Source: Aldehydirespirator sp965220645 | GTDB taxonomy: Bacteria; Actinomycetota; Acidimicrobiia; Acidimicrobiales; Aldehydirespiratoraceae | Direction of reading: 5' to 3' | DNA: 64,000 nt | Assembly: GCA_965220645.1 (NCBI GenBank) | Contig: OZ244836.1 | Span: 372,001 to 436,000, forward strand | Part shown: in pieces, positions 42,225 to 51,238 of the stretch | Layout: every line of letters begins with the position of its first letter | Numbering within the stretch: the stretch's first letter is position 1 | Program-made: the position numbers and the translations under genes | The notes under the pieces: generated by a model | The model's database searches: none | What the model was told of the DNA's origin: nothing | What the model saw: only the letters and a program-made list of their open reading frames with translations

Positions 42225-43088
42225 CTAGGAGGGAGACGTCGTTGTGGCTGGAACCTGGTAGGCCATTCCCAGCACCCCCTGGCCGGCGTGGGTGCCGACA
42301 ACCGGTCCGACCTTGCAGACCCGGATATTGCCATCGTGCACTTCGGCGAGCATCTCGCAGAAGTGCCCCACATCGGAAGCCTCGCCCTGCATGACCGTGA
42401 GGTGCTCAACCGGCCCAGCGGCTCGCACCGTGTCGCGCAGCCAACCGAGCGCCTTGCGCCGGGTCCGCTGCTTCGCGGCTTCCTCCACCGCGCCGCTGGA
42501 GATGTCAACGATGGGCTTTATTGACAGCATCGAGCCGAGCAGGGCCTGAGCGCCGCCTATGCGCCCCCCCTTGCGGAGGTTCTCCAGGGTGTCGAGGGTG
42601 CCGAATACGTGAGTTCGCTCGGAGGCGTCCGCTACGAAGACCTCGATGGCGTCGGCGGTGGCGCCGTCCGCGGCCATGCGGGCCGCCTGCAGTACCAACG
42701 TCCCCAACCCGGCCGTGACCGACCGGCTGTCAAGGACGCGGATGTCGACACGGTCTCCGGTGGCCTCCATGGTGCTGGCGGCCTGCACCGCGGATTGCAT
42801 TGTGGCCGAAATGGCCGCAGACAGGTTGATGCAGACCACGGCCTCGCAGCCGGCGTCCAAACGCCGCCGGAAGGCCTGTTCGAAACGCCCAGGAGGCGGG
42901 GCCGCGGTCTGCGGCAACTCTTTGGCCGACGCCATCCGCCGGTAGAAGTCCTCCACCGTGATCTGCTCGCGATCAACGAACTCGTCGGTTCCGAAGCGGA
43001 TGAACAAGGGCACGATCTCCACATCGAGTCCGTCGAGTTCGTCGTCGTGCAGATCGCAGGAACTGTCGGTGACGATGCCAACGGTCAT
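42225..43088 (-). CDS. DegV-family protein
   Basis: 287 residues with the DegV signature VGIVTDSSCDL at the N-terminus, the fatty-acid head-group Ser in VCINLSAAISATMQSA and LDSRSVTAGLG. DegV/FakB proteins bind fatty acids and, in many bacteria, present them to a kinase for phospholipid synthesis. No FakA homologue is in the window. ATG at 43088 has GAGGAG 6 nt upstream. Confidence 0.88.
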   Translation of the reverse strand: MTVGIVTDSSCDLHDDELDGLDVEIVPLFIRFGTDEFVDREQITVEDFYRRMASAKELPQTAAPPPGRFEQAFRRRLDAGCEAVVCINLSAAISATMQSAVQAASTMEATGDRVDIRVLDSRSVTAGLGTLVLQAARMAADGATADAIEVFVADASERTHVFGTLDTLENLRKGGRIGGAQALLGSMLSIKPIVDISSGAVEEAAKQRTRRKALGWLRDTVRAAGPVEHLTVMQGEASDVGHFCEMLAEVHDGNIRVCKVGPVVGTHAGQGVLGMAYQVPATTTSPS

Positions 43089-43181
43089 GTCAGCTCCTCG
43101 TGTCGCTGGTTCTGGATGGTCTGGCGCCAGCCCCGCGTTCTTCTTGTCGGCGCTGTAACCGTGCAGCGACGGTAGCACTGG

Positions 43182-43904
43182 CTACTGCAGGTTGCGGTGC
43201 AGGACGGCGAGCCGGGCGGGTTCGATCCGGAAGCCGCACCGCTGGTACAGCGCGAGGGCCCGCTCATTGTCGGGCGGGGTGTTGACCAGCGCCGTGCGTG
43301 CTCCCCCCCGACGCAGCCATGTCAGCGCGTCAGACACCAGCGTGGTTCCGAGGCCCCGGCCCTGGCAGTGGTCCGCCACCGCCAGTCGTTGCAGGTAGCC
43401 CATCGATCCCGCTCGTCCCGTGATGCTGTACGCCGTCACCTCTGGGCTGCGGATCACTCGCCATCGACTGAACGGTGTTGCCGAGCGGGCCTCGCGTAGA
43501 GCTTCGGCGTCGAGGCGCCAGAACGGAGGGAAGGACCCGGCATCGACTTGCAGCACAGCATCCAGGTCACGCCGTCGAGCCCGTCTCGTGCGCCCGCCGG
43601 GGTGAGCGAGCCTGGGGGACGCCTCGAGATCATGGCTCAGAGTGCTCAGTTCGGACTGGATGCTGAAGCCGGCGTCCATGAGCCGGTCGCGTACCAGCGG
43701 GGCAACCGCGGCGGTAACGACAGCTTGAAACCCCCGGTGTAGGAGCTGATCACGCAGGACGGCCAGTACCGAGGGTGCGAGAGTTGGAGCAGCCGTGACG
43801 GGTGCGAGATACGCGATGTCGTCCTGGCCCTGCCAGGATCCGACGCGAAATCGCGCCGAGCCGATTCTCAACGAAGTGAAAGCCACGAACTCGGACGTCG
43901 ACAT
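43182..43904 (-). CDS. GNAT-family N-acetyltransferase
   Basis: 240 residues. The C-terminal half has the acetyl-CoA binding signature LAVADHCQGRGLGTTLVSDAL followed by NERALALYQRCGFR, the standard GNAT end. The N-terminal half is a divergent second domain. The substrate is unknown. ATG at 43904 is chosen; the frame continues to 44090 over the start of the opposite-strand deacetylase gene. The two genes are divergent with about 130 bp between starts. Confidence 0.85.
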   Translation of the reverse strand: MSTSEFVAFTSLRIGSARFRVGSWQGQDDIAYLAPVTAAPTLAPSVLAVLRDQLLHRGFQAVVTAAVAPLVRDRLMDAGFSIQSELSTLSHDLEASPRLAHPGGRTRRARRRDLDAVLQVDAGSFPPFWRLDAEALREARSATPFSRWRVIRSPEVTAYSITGRAGSMGYLQRLAVADHCQGRGLGTTLVSDALTWLRRGGARTALVNTPPDNERALALYQRCGFRIEPARLAVLHRNLQ

Positions 43905-44036
43905 CGCTCGCTGCCGACGGATCGTGCTGGCATGCGCCACCACAATACGCGCTGGCGTTCGACTTCGAGGAAGCGGTGTGGCCGCGGCCCCCGTCCTCTC
44001 GGATCCGACGAAGAGGCAGCAGGTACGATCCGGGAC

Positions 44037-45059
44037 GTGCTGCTGATCACCGACGAGCGCTTCCTCGACCATGACACCGGATCCCGGCATCCCGAGCGGC
44101 CCGACCGTCTGAGAGCGGCGCTGGCCGGTGTGACTGCAGTCGATGCAGAGTTGCTCGCAGATAGTCGCACACCGAGACGAGCGGAGCGATCAGAGTTGGA
44201 GCTGGTGCATCGCCCGGAGATGATCGACCGGGTAGCAGCAATCGCAGAGCTCGGCGGGGGCCACCTCGATGCCGACACGCCCATGGGGGAGGCCAGCTTC
44301 GACGCGGCACTGCTCGCCGCCGGAGCGGTGCTCTCGGCCGTGGAGCACCTCGGGGCCGGGGCCTCAACCCGCTCAACGAGCGGCGAGGCTGAGGCCTATT
44401 GCATCGTGCGGCCACCGGGCCACCATGCCACCGCTTTCACGTCGATGGGCTTCTGCCTGTTCAACTCGGTTGCGGTGGCTGCGGCCTCGCTGGCTGAGAC
44501 CGGCCAGCGAGTCGCCATCGTTGACATTGATGCCCACCACGGGAACGGCACGCAGGACCTGTTCCTCCGTCGCGAGGATGTTCTCTACGCATCGATTCAC
44601 CAGTACCCGCTCTATCCGGGCACTGGTGCACTCAATGAGCGGGGTGTCGGGCCGGGCGAGGGCTTCACGATCAATGTGCCACTGCCCGGAGGTGCCACCG
44701 GTGAGGCGGCTCGGGCCGCACTGGACGAGGTCATCATTCCGGTGGTGGAGCGATTCGCGCCCGACTGGCTGTTGATATCGGCGGGCTATGACGGGCATCG
44801 GGCCGACCCCCTCTGTGGCTTGTGCTATTCCTCGTCGGACTACGGCGACTTCGTCCGTCGACTCATGCCGCTGGCGCCGCGGACCGTGGCGGTGCTCGAG
44901 GGCGGCTACGACCTCGAAGCGACACGCGCCTCGTCATACGCGGTGGCAGGAGCATTGCTGGGCCTCGACTTGCGCCCCGAGCCTGCCAGCGGTGCCGGCC
45001 CAGGCATGGAGGTCGTGCGAGCCGCGGCCCGCCTCGCGGCGAGCGACGGCATGCAGTGA
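44037..45059 (+). CDS. Histone-deacetylase-family amidohydrolase (AcuC/HDAC-like)
   Basis: 340 residues of the arginase/deacetylase fold. The active-site words are PPGHHATAFTSMGFC (catalytic His pair), VDIDAHHGNGTQDLF (zinc Asp and His) and SAGYDGHRADPLCG (third zinc ligand). It probably removes acetyl groups from lysines or small acetylated amines. GTG at 44037 gives the family N-terminus VLLITDERFLDHDTG; the frame opens earlier. Its stop overlaps the next gene's GTG by 4 bp. Confidence 0.88.
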   Translation: MLLITDERFLDHDTGSRHPERPDRLRAALAGVTAVDAELLADSRTPRRAERSELELVHRPEMIDRVAAIAELGGGHLDADTPMGEASFDAALLAAGAVLSAVEHLGAGASTRSTSGEAEAYCIVRPPGHHATAFTSMGFCLFNSVAVAAASLAETGQRVAIVDIDAHHGNGTQDLFLRREDVLYASIHQYPLYPGTGALNERGVGPGEGFTINVPLPGGATGEAARAALDEVIIPVVERFAPDWLLISAGYDGHRADPLCGLCYSSSDYGDFVRRLMPLAPRTVAVLEGGYDLEATRASSYAVAGALLGLDLRPEPASGAGPGMEVVRAAARLAASDGMQ

Positions 45060-46330
45060 CGCCAGAAGCCTCCGAGGCGCTCTCGTCGGCGCTGGCCGCC
45101 GCGTCGGGCCTGACACGGCTCTTCGATGCTGCCGGGCATCGGCTGTACCTCGTGGGTGGAGTCGTGCGTGAGGCTGTTGCGGGTCAGTTCCTCTCGGGAG
45201 CGGATCTCGACTTCACCACCGACGCTCGCCCCGCGTCGGTGCGGCGGATCGTCAGTGGCGTGGCGACGTCTCTATGGACCCAGGGCGAGCGGTTCGGAAC
45301 CATCGGCTGCGTCGTGGACGGGAGGGCCGTCGAGATCACGACCCATCGCGCCGAACACTATGAGAGGCACTCGCGCAAACCCGTGGTGGCCTTCGGTGAC
45401 GACGTGATCCAGGATCTCGCGCGTCGCGATTTCACCGTCAACGCCATGGCAATCGACACCGCCGACGGCACCCTGATCGACCCGTATGGCGGGCGCGACG
45501 ATCTGGCGGCGGGAGTGCTGCGCACGCCTCTCGAGCCCCTCGTCTCCTTCGGCGACGATCCGCTGCGCATGGTGCGAGCGGCGCGGTTCATTGCCAGCCA
45601 CGGGCTGGTGCCCGACGAGGCGGTCGTCGGCGCGGTGCAGTCCATGGGCGACCGGCTGGACATTGTCGCGGTGGAACGGGTGCGCGACGAGTTCGAGAAA
45701 CTGCTGCTGCTCGACGACCCGTCCGAGGGTCTTCGCTTCCTGTTCCATACAGGCCTGATCGAGCGGGTGATCGAAGAGCTGGCCCCACGCGATCCCGAGG
45801 AAGTGAGCCGCACTGCGGCTGCCGTTGCTGCCGAGCCGGCCTCTCGCTGGGCGTCGCTTCTGGTGGACCACTCAGCTGAGACCGCGGCCGCCTGCCTGCG
45901 CAGGCTGCGCTGCTCGAATGCGGTGACCTCGTCGGCGGCCGCGCTGATAGCGGCTCGCACCCGATTGGCATCCACTGGCAACAGCTGGCCCGATGTTCGT
46001 CGATTTGTTCATGCATGTCCGGTGCCAGCGGATGCCGCGATCGTCTTTGCTCAGGCTGTGGCCACCGCGCGTGGCGATTCGAGGGATCGGCTGAGCGACT
46101 TTGCAGCCACCCTCGCCGAACTGCGAAGCGCCGAGGATGTGGATCATCTGACGCTCCCAGTTGACGGTGATGAAGTGATGGCGGTGCTCGGCCTCGGGCC
46201 CGGGCCCGCGGTTGGTCGCGCCCTTGCCTTCCTGCGTGAGCGGGCCCTCGAAGAGGGTCCGCCCAGCAAGGCGGCAGCGGTGGAAGCCCTGCAACGGTGG
46301 CGGGACACGGACTACGGTGCCGAACCGTGA
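45056..46330 (+). CDS. CCA tRNA nucleotidyltransferase (PcnA-type) with degenerate HD region
   Basis: 424 residues. The nucleotidyltransferase head shows LVGGVVREAV and the catalytic ADLDFTTDARP, then RRDFTVNAMAID, GRDDLAAGVLRT and FGDDPLRMVRAARF, all typical of class II enzymes that add or repair tRNA 3' CCA. Actinobacterial PcnA proteins usually contain an HD phosphohydrolase domain after this part; here the region (about 235-350) is short and the H...HD metal motif is not visible (RWASLLVDHSAE remains). GTG at 45056 overlaps the deacetylase stop. Confidence 0.85.
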   Translation: MTPEASEALSSALAAASGLTRLFDAAGHRLYLVGGVVREAVAGQFLSGADLDFTTDARPASVRRIVSGVATSLWTQGERFGTIGCVVDGRAVEITTHRAEHYERHSRKPVVAFGDDVIQDLARRDFTVNAMAIDTADGTLIDPYGGRDDLAAGVLRTPLEPLVSFGDDPLRMVRAARFIASHGLVPDEAVVGAVQSMGDRLDIVAVERVRDEFEKLLLLDDPSEGLRFLFHTGLIERVIEELAPRDPEEVSRTAAAVAAEPASRWASLLVDHSAETAAACLRRLRCSNAVTSSAAALIAARTRLASTGNSWPDVRRFVHACPVPADAAIVFAQAVATARGDSRDRLSDFAATLAELRSAEDVDHLTLPVDGDEVMAVLGLGPGPAVGRALAFLRERALEEGPPSKAAAVEALQRWRDTDYGAEP

Positions 46331-46749
46331 AGCCGAGTCCGTTCAGCCTCGCCGCTGCTGAGAGCAACGTCACGCCGGGCGAGTCGGCGGCCGCGACCGT
46401 GGACTACCGGCTGGCTCGGGCCGCCACTCTGCGAGCATGGAAGTCGGGCCAACTCGGCCGGCACGAGGTCTGCGACGCTCAACGCGAGCTGCACCGCAAC
46501 GCGGAGTTCTGCGGTCAACCCACCGGGCACCCCTGCCCAGTGTGCACAAACGCCGGCCTTGTAGAGGTCACGTACGTATTCGGCTCGCGGCTGCCCAGAC
46601 ACGGCCGTTGCGTCACGACCCTGGCAGAGATGCGGCGCTTGCAGAACCGCGTCAGCCTGTCGACCGGATACGTGGTTGAGGTCTGCACTGACTGCGGCTG
46701 GAACCACCTTGTGCGCCGGTACACGCTCGGCGGCAAGCGCTCGGCCTGA
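46327..46749 (+). CDS. DUF5318-family protein
   Basis: 140 residues. It has a zinc-ribbon-like set: CPVC at about residue 70 and CTDC near residue 118, flanked by VDYRLARAATLRAWKSGQLG and the conserved end WNHLVRRYTLGG. This matches DUF5318 proteins of actinobacteria, which lie near the rpsF-dnaB region in mycobacteria as well. Function is unknown. GTG at 46327 overlaps the previous stop by 4 bp. Confidence 0.82.
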   Translation: MKPSPFSLAAAESNVTPGESAAATVDYRLARAATLRAWKSGQLGRHEVCDAQRELHRNAEFCGQPTGHPCPVCTNAGLVEVTYVFGSRLPRHGRCVTTLAEMRRLQNRVSLSTGYVVEVCTDCGWNHLVRRYTLGGKRSA

Positions 46750-46841
46750 CTTCTGACTCCCACTTGCGGCGGTGCCGCACCGGGCGGTAGCCTGCGGTCA
46801 CCGCTGGCAGCCGTGCGCGCTGGACGGGAAAGGAGCATCCC

Positions 46842-47687
46842 ATGGGCACGCTCACCGCGCCCTCCATACGGGTACGCAAGGTTCGAGATGGGGCCGGTCC
46901 TCTGGTGATGGTGACGGCGTACGACGCGCCCAGTGCCCGGATCGTGAACGAGGCCGGCGCCGACCTCATCCTGGTCGGCGACTCCGTCGCCATGGTCGTG
47001 CTCGGCTACGACGACACGCTGCAGGTGACGGTCGACGACATGGCCCATCACGTCGCCGCGGTGGCCAGGACCAAGCCCGATGCCCACATCGTGGGCGACC
47101 TGCCGTGGATGAGCTATCACGTGTCAGCTTCCGAGACAGTCCGCAACGCGGCGACGCTGGTCAGGGCGGGCGCTCATTCGGTGAAGCTGGAGGGTGGCCG
47201 CAAACGCCTGCCGATGATCGAGTGCATCTGCGACGCCGAGATACCCGTGATGGGACATATCGGTCTCACGCCTCAGTCGGTGCACGCCATGGGCGGCTTC
47301 AAGGTTCAAGGCCGCAAGGCCGAGGCGGCTCGCCGGCTGGTGCAGGCGGCCAAGTCGCTGGCGCACGCCGGCTGCTATGCGATTGTTCTCGAAGGCGTTC
47401 CGGTGCAGGTGGCCGAGATGGTCACGGACGCGGTGGAGATTCCCACGATCGGCATCGGCGCTGGTCCCCACTGCGACGGCCAGGTGCTCGTGTACCACGA
47501 TCTGCTGGGCTTCGAGCAACGGCTGGCTCCGAAGTTCGTGCGCCGCTACGCGGATTTGCATACCGCCGCGACCCAGGCCGTGCGGCGCTTCTCCGATGAT
47601 GTGCGCTCCGGTGCCTTCCCGACCCGGGAGGAGTCGTATCACCTGTCGGAGGCTGAGCTGGCCGCGCTCGGCGTCGCAGGCGTCTGA
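46842..47687 (+). CDS. panB: 3-methyl-2-oxobutanoate hydroxymethyltransferase
   Basis: 281 residues, the full PanB length. It transfers a hydroxymethyl group from 5,10-methylene-tetrahydrofolate to 2-oxoisovalerate, the first committed step to pantothenate. Motifs: VTAYDAPSARIVNEAGADLI, LVGDSVAMVVLGYDDTL (Mg2+ ligands), VKLEGG, MGHIGLTPQSVHAMGGFKVQ and GIGAGPHCDGQVLVYHDLLG. AAAGGAG lies 7 nt before the ATG. Confidence 0.96.
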   Translation: MGTLTAPSIRVRKVRDGAGPLVMVTAYDAPSARIVNEAGADLILVGDSVAMVVLGYDDTLQVTVDDMAHHVAAVARTKPDAHIVGDLPWMSYHVSASETVRNAATLVRAGAHSVKLEGGRKRLPMIECICDAEIPVMGHIGLTPQSVHAMGGFKVQGRKAEAARRLVQAAKSLAHAGCYAIVLEGVPVQVAEMVTDAVEIPTIGIGAGPHCDGQVLVYHDLLGFEQRLAPKFVRRYADLHTAATQAVRRFSDDVRSGAFPTREESYHLSEAELAALGVAGV

Positions 47688-47861
47688 AACGGTCCGCAAC
47701 CCCGACGAGCGTCTGGGGATGGCTTTGTGGATGGCTGGGGATGGAACACCGGTCGGTTGGGATGGGCCTGGTCGCCGATACCCTGGCCCCGGCAACGTGA
47801 CTAGCTCCGGTTTTGGTCGGGGCCAGTTCGTTTTCAACAGGACGAAGATCCCCAACCCTGC

Positions 47862-47889
47862 CCCGGCGAGGGGCCCCGGTCTCGCCGGG
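47862..47889 (+). promoter_or_regulatory. Perfect hairpin in the rpsF leader, candidate S6:S18 autoregulatory element
   Basis: CCCGGCGAG (47862-47870) and CTCGCCGGG (47881-47889) form a 9-bp perfect stem around a 10-nt loop GGGCCCCGGT, a few bases upstream of the rpsF ribosome-binding site. In several bacteria the S6:S18 complex binds a leader hairpin carrying a CCG to repress rpsF and rpsR; the loop here contains CCG. The assignment is an inference from position and structure. Confidence 0.45.
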
Positions 47890-47911
47890 TCCAGAGGGAG
47901 GTGCTTGCCCC

Positions 47912-48256
47912 GTGCTACGGGCCTATGAACTGATGATCATCATCGATTCCGATGTCGGTACGGCCGACGCGGACTCGGTGATCGCCCAGGTGGCCGGCCT
48001 CGTCACCGACGAGGGAGGCACGATTGTGTCAACGGACGACTGGGGCCGGCGCAAGTTCGCCTACAAGATCAATCACAAGACCGAGGGCACGTACGTGGTC
48101 TGGGAGATCGTGACGGCAACGGCCGGTCTTCCCGACACCGAACGCCGGCTGAGGCTCGCGGACGACATCGTTCGCCACAAGCTGTTCAGGCTTCCCGACA
48201 TCGAGGCGGAGCGCCGCGGTCTGTTCGCGGAAGCCACGCCGGCTGCGGCCGGCTGA
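47912..48256 (+). CDS. rpsF: 30S ribosomal protein S6
   Basis: 114 residues starting VLRAYELMIIIDSDV, with the S6 core STDDWGRRKFAYKINHKTEG and the DIVRHKLFRL end. GTG at 47912 has GAGGGAGGTG 10 nt upstream; the open frame from 47813 is rejected. First gene of the rpsF-ssb-rpsR-rplI operon. Confidence 0.95.
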   Translation: MLRAYELMIIIDSDVGTADADSVIAQVAGLVTDEGGTIVSTDDWGRRKFAYKINHKTEGTYVVWEIVTATAGLPDTERRLRLADDIVRHKLFRLPDIEAERRGLFAEATPAAAG

Positions 48257-48272
48257 GATCCGGAGGTTCCCA

Positions 48273-48746
48273 ATGGGATTCGACAACACCGTGACCGTCG
48301 TCGGCAACGTCACTCGCGACCCCGAGCTGAGGTTCGCCCAGTCGGGGATGGCCATCGCCCAGTTCGGCGTGGCTTGGAATCGCAGGCGCCAGGACCAGGA
48401 GGACGAAGTGTCGTTCTTCGACGTCACCTGCTTCCGGCAGCTCGCCGAGAACGTCGCCGAGTCGATACGCAAGGGTGCCCGGGTGGTCATCTACGGAACC
48501 CTCCAGCAGCGGAGTTGGGAGACGGACAGCGGCGACCGCCGCTCGAAGGTGGAGATACTGGCCGACGATGTGGCGCCCAGCTTGAAGTGGGCCACGGCCG
48601 CGATCACCAAGAACGAGAGGCCGGGCGGCGGCGACTACGGCGGCCGTGGCGGCGGGTTCCGAGGCGAGAGCGCCCAGAAGCCCTCACCGAGCCGCGGTGA
48701 CAGCCGTTCGGCCGGTGGCTCCGATTCCGACGACGAGCCGTTCTAA
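48273..48746 (+). CDS. ssb: Single-stranded DNA-binding protein
   Basis: 157 residues: an OB-fold (1-110; NTVTVVGNVTRDPELRFAQSG, FFDVTCFRQLAENVAESI), a Gly/Ser-rich linker and the acidic tip DDEPF that recruits partner proteins. It coats single-stranded DNA in replication and repair. Lies between rpsF and rpsR as usual. Confidence 0.96.
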   Translation: MGFDNTVTVVGNVTRDPELRFAQSGMAIAQFGVAWNRRRQDQEDEVSFFDVTCFRQLAENVAESIRKGARVVIYGTLQQRSWETDSGDRRSKVEILADDVAPSLKWATAAITKNERPGGGDYGGRGGGFRGESAQKPSPSRGDSRSAGGSDSDDEPF

Positions 48747-48784
48747 CAGGCCGCGCGGGTCGGCTCTGATACGAGGAGACAGGA

Positions 48785-49216
48785 ATGCCCAAGACCAAGG
48801 TGCGGGGCAAGAACCGCGACAACAATCGTCGAGCGAAGAAGAAGGTGAGCTTCCTCACCACTGAGCGAATCACCTACGTCGATTGGAAGAACGAGAAACT
48901 GCTGCGGAAGTTCATGTCCGAGCGTGCGAAGATCCGAGCTCGACGGGTCACCGGCAACAACGCCCAGCAGCAGAAGCTCGTTGCCGATGCCATCAAGTTG
49001 GCCCGTGAGATGGCCCTGGTTCCCTACTCGAACCGGGTTACGACCCAGCGCCAGAACAAGGACCGCGACGGCCGCGGCCGCGCCGCCGGTCCGGCGCCTC
49101 GTCCCTCGGCACCGCCTCCCGCGGGCTCATCGCCTGACGAGATGGACGATGACGTCGGGGCCGAGGAGGAGTTAGTCGACGTCATGGCAACCGGCGCGGA
49201 GGAGGACCAAGAATGA
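48785..49216 (+). CDS. rpsR: 30S ribosomal protein S18 with a long C-terminal extension
   Basis: 143 residues. The S18 core is within 1-90 (TTERITYVDWKNEKLLRKFM, then RARRVTGNNAQQQKLVADAI and LAREMALVPYS). After it comes about 50 residues of basic then Pro/Ala-rich and acidic sequence ending EEDQE, absent from ordinary S18 proteins of 75-90 residues. The stop overlaps the rplI start by 4 bp. ATG at 48785 follows GAGGAGACAGGA. Confidence 0.93.
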   Translation: MPKTKVRGKNRDNNRRAKKKVSFLTTERITYVDWKNEKLLRKFMSERAKIRARRVTGNNAQQQKLVADAIKLAREMALVPYSNRVTTQRQNKDRDGRGRAAGPAPRPSAPPPAGSSPDEMDDDVGAEEELVDVMATGAEEDQE

Positions 49217-49662
49217 AGGTCGTCCTGCGCGCTGACGTGGACGGACTGGGCCGCAAGGGAGACATCTGCAATGTGGCCGCGGGCTACGCCCGCAACTACC
49301 TGGTTCCCAAGGGGCTGGCTCTGAAGTCTTCGCCCGGCTCGGAAGGGCAGGCTGCAGCGATGCGGCGCAGTGCCGCACTGCGCAGAGCGGTCGACCGCGC
49401 CGACGCCGAAGAAATCGCGGTGAGGTTGGCGCCGGCGGTCCTGACGGTGTCGGCCCGAGCCGCAGACTCCGGGCACCTCTACGGCTCGGTCGGGCCGATC
49501 GACATCGTGACCGCGGTCGAGGCCCAAGTAGGGGTAGTGGTCGACAGCAAGGCCGTGGCCCTGGAAGCGCCCATCCGGGAGACCGGCTCCCACACCGTGC
49601 TCTTCCGGCTTCACGACGACGTGGAAGTGCCTGTCACCGTCGAGGTAACGGCCCAGGACTGA
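49213..49662 (+). CDS. rplI: 50S ribosomal protein L9
   Basis: 149 residues. The N-terminal RNA-binding domain has MKVVLRADVDGLGRKGDICN and VAAGYARNYLVPKGLALK, the L9 signature; a connecting helix and the C-terminal domain (LYGSVGPIDIV) follow. Last gene of the rpsF operon. Confidence 0.95.
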   Translation: MKVVLRADVDGLGRKGDICNVAAGYARNYLVPKGLALKSSPGSEGQAAAMRRSAALRRAVDRADAEEIAVRLAPAVLTVSARAADSGHLYGSVGPIDIVTAVEAQVGVVVDSKAVALEAPIRETGSHTVLFRLHDDVEVPVTVEVTAQD

Positions 49663-49717
49663 GGGCTACTACCCACAGCCCTTCCACATGCCGGGCGAGA
49701 CATCCCCCTAATTCCCC

Positions 49718-49756
49718 GCCGGGGCTCGGGAAATCCCCCGGGTTATCCCCGCTGGC
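49718..49756 (+). terminator. Structured GC-rich hairpin between rplI and dnaB
   Basis: GCCGGGG (49718-49724) can pair with CCCCGCTGGC (49747-49756, with a 3-nt bulge), and the inner CGGG/CCCG pair forms a second stem around AAATCC. It lies 56 bp after the rplI stop and 86 bp before dnaB. It may terminate the ribosomal operon or shape the dnaB leader. No U-tract. Confidence 0.4.
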
Positions 49757-49841
49757 AGGACTCCCGCGTCCTACCCTGTCGCTAGCGTCGCGACCACATC
49801 GCCGGGTCGGCGGTGTGGGGAGATGTGAAGGGCGTCAACTG

Positions 49842-51236
49842 GTGAGCGTTACCGACAGCGCGCAATGGCAAACCGGGGGTTCTGCCACGGTTAAGGAGCG
49901 GCGTGACGTGCGGGTTCCTCCGCACAATCTCGTGGCCGAGGAGTCCCTGCTGGGTGCGATGCTGCTGTCGCGCGATGCCATTGCCGACGTGCTGGAGACG
50001 GTGACAGCGGAGCACTTCTACCGGCCCGCGCACGCTCGAGTCTTCGAAGCGGTGCACAGCCTTTACAGCGCCGGCGACCCGGCCGATGCGGTGACGGTGG
50101 CTGAGATCCTCGAGCGCAACGACACGTTGGAGGCCATTGGAGGCCTGGACGGTCTGCTCTCGTTGCAGATGAACACGCCGGCCACCTCGAACGCCGCCTC
50201 CTACGCCCGCATCGTGAAGGAGAATCACACGCTTCGCCGCCTCATCGAGGTGGCCGGCGAGATCGCCGAGCTGGGCTACGGCCGCCCCGACGACGTGACC
50301 AAGGCCGTGGACTGGGCCGAGAACTTGATGTATCAGGTTGCTCAGGGCCAGGTGGGTGACAACACGGTCCAACTCTCGGAGTTGCTGGACGGCACGCTAG
50401 ACCGACTCGAGGAACTCTACGAGCACGGCGGGTCGATCACCGGCACCGCCACCGGCTACACCGACCTCGACAAACTGCTGTCCGGTCTACAGCCGTCCTC
50501 GTTGTATGTGGTTGGGGGCAGACCGTCCATGGGCAAGACCTCGTTCGCGCTGGGTATGGCCGCGCATGCGGCCATACGCGGGCAGCGGCCGGTGCTGGTC
50601 TTCTCGCTGGAGATGGGCCACATGGAGCTGACCCAACGGCTGCTCTGCTCCGAGGCTCGGGTCGACTCCACCAAGATGCGCGACGGGCGCCTCAACGACG
50701 ACGATTGGAACCGAATCAACACGGCCATCGGACGGCTGGCCGAAGCGCCCATCTGGATCGACGACAATCCCAACGTGACGGTCATGGAGATCAGGGCGCG
50801 GGCGCGTCGGCTCAAGAGCCAGGTCGGCGACCTAGCCATGGTCGTCGTGGACTATCTGCAGCTGATGACGGGCCGCCATAGCGCCGATAATCGTCAGGTT
50901 GAGGTAGCCGAGATATCGCGCGGTCTGAAGATCCTCGCCCGTGAGCTCGAATGCCCGGTGGTGGCGCTGTCACAGCTCTCCCGCAATCTTGAGATGCGTC
51001 AGCAGAAGCGGCCCATCCTCGCCGACCTGCGAGAGTCCGGTGCCATCGAGCAGGATGCCGACGTGGTGATGTTCATCTACCGCGACGAGGTCTACAACCC
51101 CGACGACGCCGACACCGCGGGCACGGCGGAGGTGATCGTGTCCAAGAACCGCAACGGTCCGACGGCCACCACCACATTGGCCTTCTTGTCGCGGTTCACC
51201 ACGTTCGCCAACTTCGCAGCACGGTCCGCAATCTGA
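49842..51236 (+). CDS. dnaB: Replicative DNA helicase DnaB
   Basis: 464 residues with no intein. The N-terminal domain (about 25-130, PHNLVAEESLLGAMLLS) is followed by the RecA-like motor: Walker A GGRPSMGKTSFALG at about 226-239, LVFSLEMG, Walker B VVVDYLQLMTG, and SQLSRNLE and DLRESGAIEQDADVV. It unwinds DNA at the fork and needs a loader, possibly DciA in this genome. GTG at 49842 is the chosen start. Confidence 0.95.
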   Translation: MSVTDSAQWQTGGSATVKERRDVRVPPHNLVAEESLLGAMLLSRDAIADVLETVTAEHFYRPAHARVFEAVHSLYSAGDPADAVTVAEILERNDTLEAIGGLDGLLSLQMNTPATSNAASYARIVKENHTLRRLIEVAGEIAELGYGRPDDVTKAVDWAENLMYQVAQGQVGDNTVQLSELLDGTLDRLEELYEHGGSITGTATGYTDLDKLLSGLQPSSLYVVGGRPSMGKTSFALGMAAHAAIRGQRPVLVFSLEMGHMELTQRLLCSEARVDSTKMRDGRLNDDDWNRINTAIGRLAEAPIWIDDNPNVTVMEIRARARRLKSQVGDLAMVVVDYLQLMTGRHSADNRQVEVAEISRGLKILARELECPVVALSQLSRNLEMRQQKRPILADLRESGAIEQDADVVMFIYRDEVYNPDDADTAGTAEVIVSKNRNGPTATTTLAFLSRFTTFANFAARSAI

Positions 51237-51238
51237 GC

